64,000 bases of DNA. Origin: Alkalibacterium pelagium. Lineage in GTDB: Bacteria > Bacillota > Bacilli > Lactobacillales > Carnobacteriaceae_A. The stretch lies in assembly GCF_900109325.1 (NCBI RefSeq), contig NZ_FNZU01000003.1, forward strand, positions 62,001-126,000, in the 5' to 3' direction. The stretch's first letter is position 1; every line of letters starts with the position of its first letter. The translations under genes were made by a program, and so were the position numbers. The notes under the pieces were generated by a model. The model saw nothing but the letters and a program-made list of their open reading frames with translations. It made no database searches and was not told where the DNA came from. Below, in pieces: positions 62,009-64,000 of this stretch.

Positions 62009-62749
62009 TTAAAACTCGTAGTGGATCGATTCTTTGTACTCGCTGATCAGCTTCTGATTGAGTTCATCTCCACCATCCAGATTTGCACTGTAAAAAATGG
62101 GTGGGTTTTCCATACCATTTGCTTTGAGTTTTTTCACTGTTTCGACAACCAGTGTATTGACTACCAGTGCACCGATAACCGTGGAAGATGGGCCTACTCG
62201 CATATCAAGACCGTCTATCTCACACATCCCATCTCCTCTATGCCCATGATTATCTATAACAACATCACTATATTCAAACAGATTCTTGCCGGTCGGATGT
62301 CGGGAATCGACCGACTGTGAGTAAGTGAGGTTGGTCAGTCCGATGGTCGTCACGCCTTTTTTCTGAGCTTCCATTGCCAGTTCGATCGTCACAGGGTTGC
62401 GTCCTGAGACCGAATGAACGATCAGAACGTCTCCTTCTTTGAATGGGGTTTTCTCAGCAAGAGCAGTTCCGTAACCCACTAGTCGTTCCATTTTGCTTGT
62501 ATGGGTTATGGGCTGGACATCAAGAAGGACACTTTCTCCAAAAATAGGATTGATCGTCATCAGTCCTCCGGCTCTATAGTAGAGTTCCTGAGTCAGTATA
62601 CCGGCATGACTGGCACCAAATGCGAAAATCGACTGCTTATTTTCAACGGCCTTAACCAGATAGTCCACAGCTTTCAAAATAGACGCTTTCTCTTCTTTTT
62701 CGACTGTATCAATCAGCTGTTTTATCCCTTCAAAGTAATCAAAAGTCAT
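62009..62749 (-). CDS. SIS-domain phosphosugar-binding protein (UPF0309 type)
   Basis: A 246-residue protein with a sugar isomerase (SIS) domain. The FAFGASHAGILTQELYYRAGG block (about 43-63) and VLIVHSVSGRNPVTIELA (about 117-134) carry the phosphosugar-binding Ser residues, and NHGHRGDGMCEIDG is typical of UPF0309 members. Its ATG directly follows the stop of the PTS IIC gene, with AGGAG inside that gene, so the two are coupled. It probably isomerises or binds the phosphosugar produced by the transporter; the sugar is unknown. Confidence 0.85.
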   Translation of the reverse strand: MTFDYFEGIKQLIDTVEKEEKASILKAVDYLVKAVENKQSIFAFGASHAGILTQELYYRAGGLMTINPIFGESVLLDVQPITHTSKMERLVGYGTALAEKTPFKEGDVLIVHSVSGRNPVTIELAMEAQKKGVTTIGLTNLTYSQSVDSRHPTGKNLFEYSDVVIDNHGHRGDGMCEIDGLDMRVGPSSTVIGALVVNTLVVETVKKLKANGMENPPIFYSANLDGGDELNQKLISEYKESIHYEF

Positions 62750-64000
62750 TTAAAACACTCCTGACAGAAGTTGTGCAAGCCAGCTGGCTAGTGGGCCGAA
62801 CAAGGAGAAGTCGTTACCTCCGAAAATCAGCATCCAGTTTCGAATCGTCGTTTCATAAATGATTACCGAAATACCCATTAGTCCTACCATGACCACTGCG
62901 CCGACGACTGTACCTATGATGGCTCCTCTCAAGCCACCCTGGCCTTCTCCCACGACAGCTGCTCCACCCATTTCAAAGAATGAGGTAACGACTAGTGGAA
63001 TAAGGATGACACCGAACAAGTTCGTCGTATTGGCAATCAGGATCATGATTGTTGAAGTAATCATAGCTACGATGAATCCGATGATAACTGCATTAGGTTT
63101 ATAGTTGAACAGGATAGGCACATCAAAAGCAGGAACCGCTCCAGGAATGACTTTATCAGAAATCCCCTGGAAAGCTGGAACGATCTGATTGATCAGCATA
63201 CGGACCCCCTGCAGCATGATGATGAGTCCGGCACCGAACGTGATCCCTTGTGTAACGGCTGTAAAGAAGGCGTTATCTCCTTCTGCAACAATCTCCGGTG
63301 CAACAAACGACATGATGACATACATTATGAAGATCACGATAGCACCCATGACTGAAATTTCACGGAAGAATGACAGACTCTTCGGTACATTAAGTGATTC
63401 TGTTGAACGTTCCTTGTTTCCAACTCGCTTGGCAACGAAACCAGAAATGATACTTAAAATGCCTGTTGGATGTCCGATAAGAAATGATTCATCTCCGGTA
63501 ACGTCCCAGATATAGCGTCTCATAACCCATGGCATGAATGACCAGTATGACGCAGACAGGATAGCCCCAAATAAGATGAGTGTAAGTCCAGTCAGACCGC
63601 CTTCAACACCTGCAGCTACAAAAATAAATGGGAACCACCAGAGCATATGACCAGTAAGGAAAATGGTTTTGACTGGAGTAAAGCGGGCAATCAGCAGGTG
63701 AATGATCAGCCCAAGAAACATGGCCAGACCGATTTCCCCTCCGAAATCAGCAATGAATGTGACATCACTGAGTCCCTCCCCTACTACTACCCCTTCAGCA
63801 ATCGTCTGCTGGAAAGCATCATTGATCGGAATGATCGTTCCTACGATGAGGCCGACCCCCGTATCCAGAATCAGCATACCGAAAGCAGCTGACAGGGATC
63901 CCTTAACAATATCTGCTATATTTTTCCGCTGAATAATAAGACCTATAGCAGCAATAAGACCCAGGAGAACAGGTGGATTCCTGAGTATATAGTTAGTAAT
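62750..64000 (-). CDS. PTS transporter subunit IIC, UlaA/SgaT type (5' end cut by window edge)
   Basis: The last 416 codons are present; the frame is open to the right edge, so roughly the first ten to fifteen residues are missing. About ten hydrophobic segments are visible. YILRNPPVLLGLIAAIGL at the visible start, the GHMLWWFPFIFVAAG segment and FLIGHPTGILSIISGFVAKRVG are typical of the ascorbate-type UlaA family. The substrate need not be ascorbate. The matching IIA and IIB subunits are not in the window and may lie just beyond the right edge. The next gene encodes a SIS-domain protein. Confidence 0.85.
   Translation of the reverse strand: MTNYILRNPPVLLGLIAAIGLIIQRKNIADIVKGSLSAAFGMLILDTGVGLIVGTIIPINDAFQQTIAEGVVVGEGLSDVTFIADFGGEIGLAMFLGLIIHLLIARFTPVKTIFLTGHMLWWFPFIFVAAGVEGGLTGLTLILFGAILSASYWSFMPWVMRRYIWDVTGDESFLIGHPTGILSIISGFVAKRVGNKERSTESLNVPKSLSFFREISVMGAIVIFIMYVIMSFVAPEIVAEGDNAFFTAVTQGITFGAGLIIMLQGVRMLINQIVPAFQGISDKVIPGAVPAFDVPILFNYKPNAVIIGFIVAMITSTIMILIANTTNLFGVILIPLVVTSFFEMGGAAVVGEGQGGLRGAIIGTVVGAVVMVGLMGISVIIYETTIRNWMLIFGGNDFSLFGPLASWLAQLLSGVF

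Noticed and set aside
1-64000. Mobile elements, prophage, tRNA or rRNA genes
   Set aside because: No transposase, integrase, phage structural gene, terminal repeats or RNA gene signatures were found on reading both strands.

Overview
The window looks like chromosome of a low-GC Gram-positive bacterium (Firmicutes). The evidence is AGGAGG-type ribosome sites, a ROK-family XylR, cre boxes that fit CcpA control, lipoprotein binding proteins with LxAC lipoboxes, and no outer-membrane transport genes. The acidic, Asp/Glu-rich proteins and the gene mix would suit a salt- or alkali-tolerant relative of Carnobacteriaceae or Bacillaceae; the genus is inference. No rRNA, tRNA, IS element, prophage or CRISPR array was seen.

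Left half (1-33 kb): a glucuronoxylan utilisation locus, almost all on the minus strand. It contains the first codons of xylA at the left edge. Next is a nine-gene operon (13745 down to 544): three Gfo/Idh/MocA oxidoreductases, a GH43, a GH115 alpha-glucuronidase, a GH8 Rex-type exo-oligoxylanase, a GH10 xylanase, a DUF975 membrane protein and a SASA-family acetylesterase. Then come xylB, a GH43 beta-xylosidase and DUF624; an oligosaccharide ABC importer (LipO/LplB/YtcP type); uxuA and a GH67 alpha-glucuronidase; the divergent repressor xylR; and uxuB with a large GH2 enzyme. None of the glycosidases has a signal peptide. The picture is import of acetylated, (methyl)glucuronylated xylo-oligosaccharides followed by complete cytoplasmic breakdown to xylose (xylA, xylB) and glucuronate (uxuB, uxuA). 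Glucuronate isomerase and the KDG enzymes are not in the window. The xylA, GH67 and GH2 promoters share one layout: a cre box on a TTGACA -35, then a CAACTAAC-containing XylR-type operator just after the -10.

Middle (33-42 kb): housekeeping genes (UPF0178, DUF72, VanZ-like, M29-like aminopeptidase, quinone-reductase-like oxidoreductase) and a second sugar ABC importer with its own DUF624 gene. One of its permeases appears to start at an AUU codon.

42-52 kb: membrane-stress and export genes. These are a PadR regulator with a DUF1700-like membrane protein, a TetR-controlled ABC exporter with a triple palindromic operator, and a second ABC-2 exporter next to a NarL-type two-component system.

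52-64 kb: mixed metabolism and hypotheticals. These include a nicotinamidase-like hydrolase, GtrA, an old-yellow-enzyme homologue, two SDRs, a CHASE-like/GGDEF diguanylate cyclase, an HSL-type esterase, glycerol dehydrogenase, and a UlaA-type PTS IIC (cut by the right edge) abutting a SIS-domain protein. Between two of these genes lies a diverged 51-bp tandem repeat with a palindromic core.
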